From: AP-15 sp963736715
GTDB lineage: Bacteria > Pseudomonadota > Alphaproteobacteria > ATCC43930 > CGMCC-115725
Direction of reading: 5' to 3'
Assembly (NCBI GenBank): GCA_963736715.1
Contig: CAVTQA010000010.1
Span: 1-64,000 of the forward strand
Length of the DNA stretch: 64,000 nucleotides
Under the pieces are notes generated by a model that was not told the origin of the DNA, searched no databases, and worked only from the letters and a program-made list of their open reading frames with translations. The position numbers and the translations under genes are program-made. Shown piece after piece: positions 17,898 to 26,240 of the stretch; position 1 is the first letter of the stretch, and the number at the start of each line of letters is the position of its first letter.

Positions 17898-18931
17898 GTG
17901 CGGTACGGTTATCTCGTCGGTTCGGCTGTCGGGGTTCTGCTGGTCGGTGCGACTGCTGCCCTGGTTCTCCCGCGCGGCGTCAGTCCCCCGGCCGGGAAGG
18001 CCAGCACGCAAGCGGCATTGTCGCCCAGTAGCCCGGCGCCCGCCGCGCAGGACCGAGCCGGACCCAATCTCGTACTGCAGCCCGCTGCGCCGGTCTCGCC
18101 GAGCTTTGACGTCGTCAAAGTCGGGCCGACCGGAACCGCGGTCATTGCCGGGCGCGCCGAGCCGGGAAGCAAAGTGACGGTCCGCGACGGTGACAAGGTC
18201 ATCGGCGAGGTGACAGCCGACCGCCGCGGGGAATGGGTCCTCGTCCCGGATCAGCCGATCGGCCCGGGCGACCGGCTGCTCTCCCTCGAGGCGTCCGGGC
18301 CGAAAGGCGGTACGACGGTCAGATCGGACGAGACCGTGGCCTTGTCGATCAGTCCGCCCCAAGCGGGCGGGAAGGAAGAGACGGCGCTGGCGGTGGTCTT
18401 GCCGCGGGACGGCAACGGAGCGGCTCGAGTGCTGCAACGCCCCGACGGATCGGCGCCGAGCGGTAACGGGACCCCTTCCGCCGACAAGGCGCCCGCTTTG
18501 TCGATGGATGCGCTGGAATACGATGATAAAGGCCGGGTCGTGCTGTCAGGCCGAGCGACACCCGGATCTACCGTCCAAATCTATGCCGGCAACCAGCCGC
18601 TCGCGACGGCAACGGCGGACGCGTCCGGGGAATGGTCGGCGACGTCAACCCGAGTGGTCCGTCCGGGGCAAGTCGAGCTGCGTCTCGATCAGCTGGGAAA
18701 AGACGCTCGAGTTGCGCAGCGCATCGTCGTGCCACTGACGCAGGCTGCCGCGGGAGAGCTGGCGCCGGGGAAAGCTATACCGTGCAGCCCGGCAACAATT
18801 TGTGGCAGATATCCCGCCGTGCCTACGGTGCCGGCACCCGCTATCTGATCATCTACTCGGCCAATCTCGGCCAGATCCGTGATCCCGAGCGCATCTATCC
18901 CGGGCAAGTATTCAGGGTGCCAAAGTCGTAA
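17898..18931 (+). pseudogene. LysM-domain envelope protein with two Ig-like repeats, frame interrupted
   Basis: A signal-anchor (YLVGSAVGVLLVGATAALVL) is followed by two Ig-like repeats sharing the pattern G-R-A-x-PGS-x-V (IAGRAEPGSKVTVRDG and LSGRATPGSTVQIYAG). The C-terminal LysM domain (SYTVQPGNNLWQIS...RIYPGQVFRV) continues only in another frame. The break is at the GGGG run 18767-18770: adding one G joins GELAPG to ESYTVQPG. As given, the first frame would end at 18848 without a LysM. GTG 17898 follows GAGGA. A consensus error in the G-run is more likely than real decay, because both halves look intact. Confidence 0.8.
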
Positions 18932-18932
18932 G

Positions 18933-19424
18933 CTACGGAGCTCCTTCCTGGTGCCGCTTCGCCCAGGGTCGCTGGCGCGCCAGATCGACAAATTTCGCCC
19001 GCTGTTCGGGCGACAATTTCGTCAGAAACGACAGGGTGACCGGCGCCAACTCGTGCATGTAGCCGCGACGCGTTCGTCCCGCTTCGTCGAACAGTTGCAC
19101 TACCTTCGAAACGTCAGCGTCGGGCTTGGCGACCTCGGACCAAGCTTTGCCCATCAGTGGGTCGACCGCCTCATGCATCGTCTGCATGTCCGCGCGTACC
19201 GCTTGAGAGTACTGCACGAACGCCTCTTTCTGTTGTGGGTCGAGCCGTAGCTGCGCACCTATCCACTCTAGCCGTTCCGCTGCGTAGATCGGCGGGGGAT
19301 AATCCCGGAAGCGGCTCCACAGAAAAGCGGCGACAAAGAAGAGGTTGAGCACCAATGATACGGTCAGCAGCCATACGAGCGGCTGCCGCGCACCGCTACG
19401 TGCTGCCAATGAGGCGACCGTCAC
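18933..19424 (-). CDS. Spy/CpxP-like periplasmic metal or stress sensor
   Basis: A 163-residue protein with one N-terminal membrane segment (PLVWLLTVSLVLNLFFVAAFLW) and a helical periplasmic part containing LRLDPQQKEAFVQYSQ and LSPEQRAKFVDLARQ, the paired LTxxQ-like motifs of heavy-metal-sensor/Spy proteins. It overlaps the anti-sigma gene by 4 bp, so it is probably the external sensor of the sigma system upstream, as in CnrX-like arrangements. The signal is unknown. Confidence 0.82.
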   Translation of the reverse strand: MTVASLAARSGARQPLVWLLTVSLVLNLFFVAAFLWSRFRDYPPPIYAAERLEWIGAQLRLDPQQKEAFVQYSQAVRADMQTMHEAVDPLMGKAWSEVAKPDADVSKVVQLFDEAGRTRRGYMHELAPVTLSFLTKLSPEQRAKFVDLARQRPWAKRHQEGAP

Positions 19425-19969
19425 GTCCGCATGCCTTCGCCCAGATCACGCAGGAAGTTAGGTCCCGGGTCGAACAATTCGGGAAGCAGACCGGTGTCGC
19501 TGGGCTGCCGATCCTCGCTGAGCGCAAGCGAGGTGTCGCTGCCCATCGCAAAGCCGAGCCAGCCGACCAATGCAACGGCCGCTGCAAGGCTTCCCCACTG
19601 TGCAGAAATTTGGAGAAGGCGGCGGCCTTGCCGAGGCACGAGCCGGACCACCTTGCCACTTGCGGAATGCCCATCAGGCGATATCGCACTGGCTCGCGCG
19701 ATGATCGGCTCAAGACCGGCGAGCGTCCGTTCGGGGGCATCGGCAAGCGCTTGGGCCGCCCGCACGTCTCCTGCGGCCTCCGGATCTGCGGAGAGCAAGG
19801 CGGCGACGCGCTCGCGCTCCTCGATATCGAGGAGCCCATCGGCATAGGCGGCAAGATCGAGAAATCGTGCCGCCTCGTCCTCGGCGGCATCCATCAGGCG
19901 GCAGCGCTGCCACAGCCGGCGATCCTCCGCCGGGTTGGGCGCTTGTTCTGGTGCTTCGCTTTGCGTCAT
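19421..19969 (-). CDS. Putative anti-sigma factor (single-pass membrane)
   Basis: A 182-residue protein with an acidic cytoplasmic N-terminal half (FLDLAAYADGLLDIEERERVAALL, like the zinc-free anti-sigma helical domain) and one membrane segment (WGSLAAAVALVGWLGFAMG) near residues 120-140. Position directly downstream of an ECF sigma gene and 4-bp overlap with a periplasmic sensor support the role. I see no HxxxCxxC zinc motif. Confidence 0.78.
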   Translation of the reverse strand: MTQSEAPEQAPNPAEDRRLWQRCRLMDAAEDEAARFLDLAAYADGLLDIEERERVAALLSADPEAAGDVRAAQALADAPERTLAGLEPIIARASAISPDGHSASGKVVRLVPRQGRRLLQISAQWGSLAAAVALVGWLGFAMGSDTSLALSEDRQPSDTGLLPELFDPGPNFLRDLGEGMRT

Positions 19970-20031
19970 CGCAGCGTCTTCCTACAGTGTTTACGCGGCG
20001 GGGAGCTGGAGCATCCCCGCAACCGACGCGT

Positions 20032-20562
20032 TCATTCGACCTCTGCCCGGAAGTGGGCGCGCAGCTTGATCATTGCCTTGTGGTGGGCACTGCGGACGGT
20101 CTGCGGGTCGATCCCAAGGGCGAAGGCAACCTCGGAAACTTCCATCTCACGATCGTACAACATCGTTAAGATTTCCCGTTGGCGCGGCGACAGCAAGGCT
20201 TCCGGCAGTTTGAGCTTGCGTACCGGCTCGACCGGATCGACCGAGAGGTGTCCCTCCGGTACCGTCTCGATCGGCACCGACACCGGCCGATGTCGGCGCA
20301 TCGCGTCCCGCGCAGTGCTGCGCGCCACGATCGTGATCCAGGTCGAGAGACCGGCGCGAGAAGCATCGTAGCTGCGCAGCAGCCGGAAGTCCTCCTTACA
20401 GAGCCGCAGAAAGACGTCCTGCGTCAGATCTTCCACCTCGGTCGCCTCGCGTGCGACACCTCGCACAGCGGCAACAACAAGGCCCGCGTAACGCCGAACA
20501 AACGTCTCCCAGGCTCCCTTGTCGCCACGCAGAAGCCCGTCCAGATCGCCATCTTGCGCCAA
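20032..20562 (-). CDS. ECF RNA polymerase sigma factor
   Basis: A 176-residue sigma70-family protein. Region 2 is seen in FVRRYAGLVVAAVRGVA, EVEDLTQDVFLRLCKEDF and GLSTWITIVARSTARDAMRR. Region 4 is seen in LSPRQREILTMLYDREMEVSEVAFALGIDPQTVRSAHHKA. It heads a sigma, anti-sigma, sensor operon. The start is TTG at 20562; no convincing ATG lies near. Confidence 0.92.
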   Translation of the reverse strand: MAQDGDLDGLLRGDKGAWETFVRRYAGLVVAAVRGVAREATEVEDLTQDVFLRLCKEDFRLLRSYDASRAGLSTWITIVARSTARDAMRRHRPVSVPIETVPEGHLSVDPVEPVRKLKLPEALLSPRQREILTMLYDREMEVSEVAFALGIDPQTVRSAHHKAMIKLRAHFRAEVE

Positions 20563-20599
20563 TCAGGGAGCCCCGCCGCCACTCGGCGCAGCCGCGCGG

Positions 20600-22213
20600 T
20601 CAAGCGAGCCCGGCAAAGAAGTCGTTCCCCTTGTCGTCGATCACGATGAAAGCAGGGAAATCAACAACTTCGATACGCCAGATCGCCTCCATCCCGAGTT
20701 CCGGATATTCCACGACTTCGACCTTGCGGATGCAATCCTGTGCAAGGCGGGCGGCCGACCCACCGATCGAGCCAAGATAAAAGCCGCCATGCTTATGACA
20801 CGCAGCGCGGACCTCGGCACCGCGATTGCCTTTGGCGAGAGTGACGAAGCTCCCCCCGGCCGCCATGAACGCATCGACATAGCTATCCATGCGTCCGGCG
20901 GTAGTGGGCCCGAACGAGCCCGAGGCGTATCCTTCCGGGGTCTTGGCCGGCCCCGCATAGTAGATCGGGTGATTCTTGACATAATCGGGCAGGTCTTGGC
21001 CGCGATCGAGGCGCTCCTGCAGCTTGGCATGCGCGATGTCGCGGGCGACGATCAACGGCCCGGTCAGGCTCAGACGCGTCTTGATCGGGTATTGCGAGAG
21101 GGTGCGGCGGATCTCCGCCATCGGCCGGCCGATATCGATCGGGATTACTTCGCCGCCCAACCGGGCGGCGTCGATGTCGGGGAGAAATCGCGCCGGGTTG
21201 GTTTCGAGCTCTTCGAGGAACACCCCGTCCGCGGTGATCTTGCCCAGGATCTGGCGGTCAGCCGAGCACGAGACGCCGATCCCGATCGGGAGGCTCGCGC
21301 CATGGCGCGGCAGCCGGATCACCCGCACATCGTGGCAGAAATATTTGCCGCCAAACTGTGCCCCGATCCCCAGGCCGCGGGTCAGTTCGAGCACTTCTTC
21401 CTCGAAACCGCGGTCGCGATAGGCCTGCCCGTAGCGGTTCCCTTGCGTCGGCAGCGCGTCGAGAAAGCGGCAGCTGGCGAGTTTGACCGTCTTCAAATTC
21501 ATCTCGGCCGAGGTGCCGCCGATCACAATCGCCAGGTGATAGGGCGGGCACGCCGCCGTGCCGAGAGTGCGGAGTTTTTCGTCGAGGAATTTGACCAACG
21601 ATTTCGGGTTCAACACCGCCTTGGTCTGTTGATAGAGGAAGCTCTTGTTCGCGGAACCGCCGCCCTTGGCGATGAACAGGAATTTATATTGGTCGCCAGG
21701 CTCGGCGTAGAGGTCGATCTGGGCGGGCAGGTTGTCGCCGGTGTTGACCTCCTCGTACATCGACAAAGGCGCTACCTGGCTGTAGCGCAGATTGGTTTCG
21801 GTGTAGGTGCGGCAAATGCCGGCCGACAGCGCGGCCGCGTCGTCGCCCCCGGTCCAGACCTGCTGCCCCTTCTTGCCCATGACGATTGCGGTGCCGGTGT
21901 CCTGACACATCGGCAGGACCTTGCCGGCAGCGATATTGGCGTTCTTCAGCAGGTCGAAGGCGACGAACTTGTCATTCGCCGAGGCCTCCGGATCCTCGAG
22001 GATTGCGCGCAGCTGAGCGAGGTGACCCGGGCGCAGCAAGTGCGCACAATCGACGAAAGCGTCGCGGGCGAGCAGGGTCAACGCGGCCGGGTCTATCTTG
22101 ACGACGCGCTGCCCCTCGAACATCCCTGTGGAGACGTGGTCGCCGGTCAGCTTGCAGTATGGCGCATCATCCGGCCCCAGGGGGAAGAGTTCGTGATAGG
22201 CGACATCGCTCAT
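20600..22213 (-). CDS. fumA: Class I fumarate hydratase (4Fe-4S)
   Basis: A 537-residue iron-sulfur fumarase interconverting fumarate and malate in the TCA cycle. Cysteines likely to hold the cluster are in MCQDTGTAIVMGKKGQ, AACPPYHLAIVIGG and VSCSADRQILGKI. The C-terminal domain has PIYYAGPAKTPEGYASGSFG and GAEVRAACHKHGG. Length fits the single-chain class I enzymes. A long open frame on the opposite strand is only a codon-bias shadow. Confidence 0.95.
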   Translation of the reverse strand: MSDVAYHELFPLGPDDAPYCKLTGDHVSTGMFEGQRVVKIDPAALTLLARDAFVDCAHLLRPGHLAQLRAILEDPEASANDKFVAFDLLKNANIAAGKVLPMCQDTGTAIVMGKKGQQVWTGGDDAAALSAGICRTYTETNLRYSQVAPLSMYEEVNTGDNLPAQIDLYAEPGDQYKFLFIAKGGGSANKSFLYQQTKAVLNPKSLVKFLDEKLRTLGTAACPPYHLAIVIGGTSAEMNLKTVKLASCRFLDALPTQGNRYGQAYRDRGFEEEVLELTRGLGIGAQFGGKYFCHDVRVIRLPRHGASLPIGIGVSCSADRQILGKITADGVFLEELETNPARFLPDIDAARLGGEVIPIDIGRPMAEIRRTLSQYPIKTRLSLTGPLIVARDIAHAKLQERLDRGQDLPDYVKNHPIYYAGPAKTPEGYASGSFGPTTAGRMDSYVDAFMAAGGSFVTLAKGNRGAEVRAACHKHGGFYLGSIGGSAARLAQDCIRKVEVVEYPELGMEAIWRIEVVDFPAFIVIDDKGNDFFAGLA

Positions 22214-22284
22214 GCGTCGCTCCGCGCTGCAATTTTGCGCAGAATCATCCTTTCCGCGCCCGCGTCAAGCGAGCAGCGCCGGAG

Positions 22285-22755
22285 CTAGCGCTTGCGGAAC
22301 TTATCGAGTGTGACGACTTCGGCCGCAGGCCGCGCCGGTTCCGCCGGCTCGGGCGGCGAGAGCTGTGCGGGAAGAGCAGTCACCTCGGCCGGCTGCGCCG
22401 CGGGGACCTCGAATTGGAGTCCGAAATTGACCGAGGGATCGGCAAAGATCGTCACCGCGGCGAACGGGATCCGGAGCCGCTCCGACCGGCTCTGAAAGCT
22501 GAGGTTGACCGAAAATGCGTCTTCGCCGACTTCGAGCGCCCGGAACTCGTGCTGCAGCACGATCGTCATCTCGTCCGGAAATTTGCCGAGCAGATAGCTC
22601 GGGATGCCGACCCCGGGGGCGCGAGTGCGAAACGTGACATAAAAGTGATGGTCGCCGGGCAACCCCTCGCGGGCGGTCCGCGCCAGCGCTTCGCGCATGA
22701 CGCCGCGCAGCGCGGTCTCGACCATCTTGGGGTAATCGAAGAGGTCCTGGGCCAT
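22285..22755 (-). CDS. sspB: SspB-family ClpXP adaptor
   Basis: A 156-residue protein matching alphaproteobacterial SspB: FDYPKMVETALRGVMREAL, HHFYVTFRTRAPGVGIP, LGKFPDEMTIVLQHEF and FSVNLSFQSRSERLRIPF, then a proline/glutamate-rich linker and a short C-terminal tail (VVTLDKFRKR) that would dock on ClpX. SspB ties ssrA-tagged proteins to ClpXP. The gene is directly downstream of ssrA on the same strand, 46 bp from the last tmRNA hairpin. Confidence 0.9.
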   Translation of the reverse strand: MAQDLFDYPKMVETALRGVMREALARTAREGLPGDHHFYVTFRTRAPGVGIPSYLLGKFPDEMTIVLQHEFRALEVGEDAFSVNLSFQSRSERLRIPFAAVTIFADPSVNFGLQFEVPAAQPAEVTALPAQLSPPEPAEPARPAAEVVTLDKFRKR

Positions 22756-22801
22756 TTTCCGGCGGCTCGTTTATTCGCAAGGGAGACATCGCGAGGCGAG
22801 T

Positions 22802-23102
22802 GAGGGGCTTCTGTTGCCCGGTGCCCCTCGGACCGCGATTTGCTCAAGGCTTTTACCCCGCTAGGGGTTAGGCCGCGAGCGCCTCCTGTGCGAAGTTGTC
22901 GTTCGCAGCTAGATTATGACCCGATAACGGTGGTATCATGCCGGGCGACGGATCTTGCCTTTACCACGCGCGTCGAGCCTAGTTCGCCCCCATGGACCGC
23001 CGGCCAGGCCGGCGGGGAAATTGGTGGAGGCGCCGGGTACTGCCCCCGGGTCCGCAACGCTTATTTCACAAGCCGTGTATCGCCATAGTCGGTTACCCGA
23101 CC
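22802..23102 (-). ncRNA. ssrA: Two-piece (permuted) tmRNA
   Basis: Read on the minus strand. The acceptor piece (about 23102-23022) starts with a GTCGG-GTAA-CCGAC hairpin and ends in a T-arm CCGGG-GGCAGTA-CCCGG, the acceptor strand CGCCTCC and an encoded CCA (23024-23022). After a 30-nt spacer containing the hairpin CCGCCGGCC/GGCCGGCGG comes the coding piece, starting GGGGGCG at 22991. The two acceptor strands pair over 7 bp with G22989 opposite U23028, the G3-U70 identity element for alanine. The tag frame 22906-22871 encodes ANDNFAQEALAA, then TAA. The gene ends near hairpin GAGGGGC/GCCCCTC (22829-22802). Ends are estimates. Confidence 0.93.
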
Positions 23103-23106
23103 AGTA

Positions 23107-23134
23107 GATATAGGCTCGCCGCCCGCCGACGCAA
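23107..23134 (-). promoter_or_regulatory. Putative ssrA promoter
   Basis: On the minus strand TTGCGT (23134-23129), 16 bp, then TATATC (23112-23107) resembles a sigma70 promoter. Transcription would start near 23102, exactly where the tmRNA acceptor-piece hairpin begins. Confidence 0.5.
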
Positions 23135-23462
23135 TCCTGCCGGAGCGCCGCGAGGCAAACCTGAAAATTGCTGTATTGTCATGGTATCGTGCTCCCAATT
23201 GAGAACCGAGAAATAATCATCCATCATATCCTGCGATGACGATCTATTCTCAGTGCCTGCAATTTGCTGTCTTGTTTAGTGTTGCCCGCTGTTCTGCTGG
23301 CTGTTCGTTGCTGTTATCCCACCACCACAATTGCCGGAAAAGCGAGGATTTCCGCGCCGAACGCCGAATCCCTGGCTGGTATTGTCGGGATTAACAGCGA
23401 GACAGCGGCGTAGGGCGGAAAAGCGCAGAGGTGGAGAAATCCCAATCGGCTGGATCGGCCGT
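23135..23462. other. Gene-free stretch upstream of ssrA
   Basis: I find no supported gene, RNA or repeat here. The middle part (about 23160-23340) is visibly richer in A and T than the neighbours, and short open frames on either strand look like noise. Confidence 0.5.
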
Positions 23463-23576
23463 GCGTCCTCGAGACGACCGCTTTCGCGGTCTCCTCAGGA
23501 TGAGGAATTTCATTAATGCTATCAAAGACTTATCCTCATCCTGAGGAGCGCCCAACGGGCGCGTCTCGAAGGACGC
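23463..23576. repeat. Palindromic intergenic repeat (REP-like)
   Basis: The left arm 23463-23505 (GCGTCCTCGAGACG...CTCCTCAGGATGAGG) and right arm 23534-23576 (CCTCATCCTGAGGAG...CGTCTCGAAGGACGC) are inverted copies around a 28-nt AT-rich centre. Each arm carries its own small hairpin (ACCGCTTTCGCGGT and GCGCCCAACGGGCGC). This resembles a palindromic unit scattered through many alphaproteobacterial genomes. It follows the stop of the metY frame by about 40 bp and could stop transcription from either side. Confidence 0.72.
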
Positions 23577-23613
23577 GACCGTGCCGCGCCCTCGTACCAA
23601 TTCGAGGGCGGGG

Positions 23614-25236
23614 CTAAGCCGACAGGGCCTCGTCGAGGTCGCGGATCAGGTCTTCGGTGCTTTCGAGGCCGATCGAGAGGCGGATCACGTCGGGGCCTGC
23701 GCCGGCCGCCAGGCGCTGCTCGTCGGTCAGCTGGCGGTGGGTCGTCGAGGCGGGGTGCAGGATCAGGCTGCGGGTGTCGCCGATATTTGCCAGGTGCGAG
23801 AACAGCTGGACGTTTTCGACGAGCTTGATTCCCGCCTCGTAGCCGCCCTTGACCCCGAAGGTGAAGACCGCTCCGGCGCCTCTCGGCAGGTATTTCCGGG
23901 CCAGGTCGTGGAACGGGCTCTCCTTCAGCCCGGCGTAGGAAACCCAGGCAACACGCGGATGACCGGTCAGGAACTCGGCGACCCGCAGGGCATTGGCGAC
24001 ATGGCGCTCCATGCGCAGATGGAGCGTTTCGATGCCGGTGATCGTCAAAAACGCGTTCATCGGCGACAAGGTCGGGCCGAAATCCCGCAAGGCCACCGCC
24101 CGCGCCTTGGTCGTGAACGCGAAATCCCCGAAATTCTCGTAGAATTTGAGCCCGTGATAGGCGGGCTCGGGCTCGGTCAAGGACGGAAAACGGCCGCCCT
24201 GCGCCCAGTCGAAGCGGCCGGACTCGACGACGATGCCGCCAAGCGCATGACCATGGCCGCTCAAGAACTTGGTCGTCGAATGGCAGACGATGTCGGCGCC
24301 CCAGGCGAAGGGTTCACAGAGATAGGGGGTGGCCAGGGTGTTGTCGACGATCAGCGGAATACCTGCCTCATGGGCGATCGCCGCCACGCGCTCGAGATCG
24401 ACGACGATGCCGCCGGGATTGGCGAGGTTCTCGAGGAAGATTGCTTTGGTGCGCGGGGTCAGCGCCTTGCGGAAATTCTCCGGGTTGGTCGGGTCGACAA
24501 AATGGCACCTCCAGCCGAGCTTTTTGAACGAGAGCCCGAATTGAGTCAGCGAGCCGCCATAGAGATTACGCGAGGCGATGAACTCGTCTCCCGCTTCCAT
24601 CAGCGTGAAGAAGATCAGGAACTGCGCGGCATGGCCCGAGGCGGCGGCAAGCGCGGCGCGGCCGCCTTCGAGGCTGGCGACCCGCTCTTCGAGGACCGCG
24701 ACTGTGGGGTTGTTGAGGCGCGAATAGACGTAGCCGAAATTGTGCAGGTTAAATAGCGAGGCGGCATGGTCGACATCGTCAAAGACATAAGAGGTGGTCT
24801 GGTAGATCGGCGTCGAGCGGGCCCCGGTCACCGGGTCGGGCGCCGCGCCGGCATGGATCGCGCGCGTCTCGAACCCATAAGTCGTGTTGTGCGAGGGCGG
24901 CGCGGGCCGCTCTTTGCCGTGTCGGGCGATTGGCGGCTCGGGCGGCCGGTTTCGGATGATGCCGCTGTTTACCCCGCTCCAGGATAGTTCACCGCCGAGC
25001 CGGCCGAACTCGATCTTGGGGCACCGGTTCATGACAACCTCGATCCCGGCCTTTTCGGCGGTGGCTGCCGCTTCGTCGTTGCGAATGCCGAGCTGCATCC
25101 ACACCACCTTGGCGCCGATCGCGATGGCATCGTCGACGATGGCGGGCGCATCACGGGCGGGACGGAAGACATCGACCATGTCGACCGGCTCACGGATGTC
25201 GCGCAACGATGCGTAAGCCGTTTCGCCGAGCAGCAT
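23614..25236 (-). CDS. metY: O-acetylhomoserine sulfhydrylase (MetY) fused to a CoA-binding domain part
   Basis: Residues from about 115 on are a PLP enzyme making homocysteine from O-acetylhomoserine and sulfide: TRAIHAGAAPDPVTGARSTP, YSRLNNPTVAVLEERVASLE, VDNTLATPYLCEPF, and the PLP lysine in CHSTTKFLSGHG. Residues 1-100 are the second half of a YccU-type CoA-binding domain (PVDMVDVFRPARDAP, VWMQLGIRND, VVMNRCPKIEFGRL). No ATG, GTG or TTG lies between the two parts in this frame, so they read as one chain. The first half of the CoA-binding domain is in another frame just upstream. Confidence 0.9.
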   Translation of the reverse strand: MLLGETAYASLRDIREPVDMVDVFRPARDAPAIVDDAIAIGAKVVWMQLGIRNDEAAATAEKAGIEVVMNRCPKIEFGRLGGELSWSGVNSGIIRNRPPEPPIARHGKERPAPPSHNTTYGFETRAIHAGAAPDPVTGARSTPIYQTTSYVFDDVDHAASLFNLHNFGYVYSRLNNPTVAVLEERVASLEGGRAALAAASGHAAQFLIFFTLMEAGDEFIASRNLYGGSLTQFGLSFKKLGWRCHFVDPTNPENFRKALTPRTKAIFLENLANPGGIVVDLERVAAIAHEAGIPLIVDNTLATPYLCEPFAWGADIVCHSTTKFLSGHGHALGGIVVESGRFDWAQGGRFPSLTEPEPAYHGLKFYENFGDFAFTTKARAVALRDFGPTLSPMNAFLTITGIETLHLRMERHVANALRVAEFLTGHPRVAWVSYAGLKESPFHDLARKYLPRGAGAVFTFGVKGGYEAGIKLVENVQLFSHLANIGDTRSLILHPASTTHRQLTDEQRLAAGAGPDVIRLSIGLESTEDLIRDLDEALSA

Positions 25237-25418
25237 TGTCCTGCGATGCCGGGGTTTACCGGGATCACCCGGTAGCCTTTGCCCTGCAGGTATTTCATGA
25301 CGAAATAGCTCGGCCGGTTCCAGTTCGACGAAGCGCCGACCATCGCAATGGTCTTGACGCGCTTCAGGATCGAGCGGAGCTGCGCGTCGGAATAGGGAAT
25401 GGGATCCAGGCTGCTCAT
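25234..25418 (-). pseudogene. N-terminal half of CoA-binding domain, frame-shifted from the metY fusion
   Basis: From ATG 25418 the frame reads MSSLDPIPYSDAQLRSILK, then VKTIAMVGASSNWNRPSYFV and GYRVIPVNPGIAGQ, which is the NAD/CoA-binding start of a YccU-type protein. The family continuation (LLGETAYASLRDI) is found one frame over, beginning at 25236. Adding one base at about 25234-25238 makes a single frame of roughly 600 codons from 25418 to 23614. Left as is, this frame runs on as nonsense to 25029. I suspect a consensus error or a recent 1-bp deletion. Confidence 0.75.
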
Positions 25419-25457
25419 GGCCGTCTCACAAATGCGCGCATGCCGAGCCGGATCTCC

Positions 25458-26240
25458 TCACCGGCGCGCCGCGCTCGATTGCGTCACAGGCGAGCCGTTG
25501 ACCAGCTCCGGCCGGTATTCGAAATGCATCGTGTCGTAGTGGGACCACTTCCCGCCCCAGATGAAGCCGTGCCGCTCGAAGATTTCGATGATTTCCGTAG
25601 GTAAGGCATTGCGTGATGCGCCACGCGGCCAGAGCCAGTAATCGCTATATGCGGCATTGATGTCGATCGCCGCGCCCCAGGAATGCATGCTCGGCTCCCC
25701 GGTATCGGCCACGGTGCGGCAATTGTAGGTGCCCGAAGGCGGGAAGACATAGCGCTTTACCGAGGCGGGCAGCGCATCCAGCTCCGCGGAGACCGCGGCC
25801 AGGCTCGCGGCGACCCCGTTCACGGATGTTATCCGGACCGTGTGGCCCCAGCTCCGCGGGAGCCAATCCACAGGCGCCAGATGCGGGGTTACTTCGCCCC
25901 GCCAGCAATCGCCGTACATCTTATCAAAGAAGGCGCGGTTGCGGATCCTTCCGGGGTCGCCCTGCGGAATGAGGACGGCGGCGCTGACCCCCGCCGGGTA
26001 GGGCAGGCGAATTTGATCGAGGATCGAGCCGTGTCGCAGCATCTCCTCGAAGCTCTTGTGCGGCAGTGCGTCGGAGAGCGGCATCCTCGTGCCGTCCCGC
26101 CAAATGAGATCGGTAAAGTCGTAGCCGGCAAGCTGCTCGGGGTAGGCACGCATAAGCGCACCGAGCGCCGCCAAATCCGCCGCGCCCGCTGAGTTCGCAA
26201 ATCCGGCGAGCAGAGAGGCCGCAAGAGCAAGGCCCCTCAC
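25458..26240 (-). CDS. M15-family D-alanyl-D-alanine peptidase
   Basis: About 260 residues: a signal peptide (LALAASLLAGFANSAGAA), then a VanY/M15_4-type domain with CRTVADTGEPSMHSWGAAIDIN (zinc ligands H and D), and WGGKWSHYDTMHFEYRPEL carrying the catalytic Glu-like position and the third ligand. It should trim peptidoglycan peptides in the periplasm. I choose GTG 26240, directly before the signal peptide and behind AGGGCTAGG; the open frame continues upstream through a palindromic repeat (26232-26284) and into amidohydrolase DNA without family content. Confidence 0.85.
   Translation of the reverse strand: MRGLALAASLLAGFANSAGAADLAALGALMRAYPEQLAGYDFTDLIWRDGTRMPLSDALPHKSFEEMLRHGSILDQIRLPYPAGVSAAVLIPQGDPGRIRNRAFFDKMYGDCWRGEVTPHLAPVDWLPRSWGHTVRITSVNGVAASLAAVSAELDALPASVKRYVFPPSGTYNCRTVADTGEPSMHSWGAAIDINAAYSDYWLWPRGASRNALPTEIIEIFERHGFIWGGKWSHYDTMHFEYRPELVNGSPVTQSSAARR

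Noticed and set aside
18760..18780. Programmed -1 frameshift in the LysM gene at G GGG AAA
   Set aside because: The heptamer does not fit X XXY YYZ in the zero frame (AAA would re-pair with GAA), and several other genes in the window show similar single breaks, so an indel is simpler.
20519..22288. A 589-codon open frame on the plus strand across fumA
   Set aside because: It mirrors the GC-rich codon pattern of fumA, has no recognisable domain, and fumA is complete on the other strand. The same applies to long antisense frames over soeA (2295-3611), icd (15856-16962), metY (23581-24756) and the Rieske gene (27108-28181).
23463..23576. CRISPR or IS inverted-repeat ends
   Set aside because: Only two inverted arms, no direct repeats with spacers and no transposase frame inside or beside it.
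25419..25457. SAM-II riboswitch before the metY locus
   Set aside because: Only 39 bp separate the CoA-binding start from the M15 gene, too short for the element, and no matching pseudoknot is seen.
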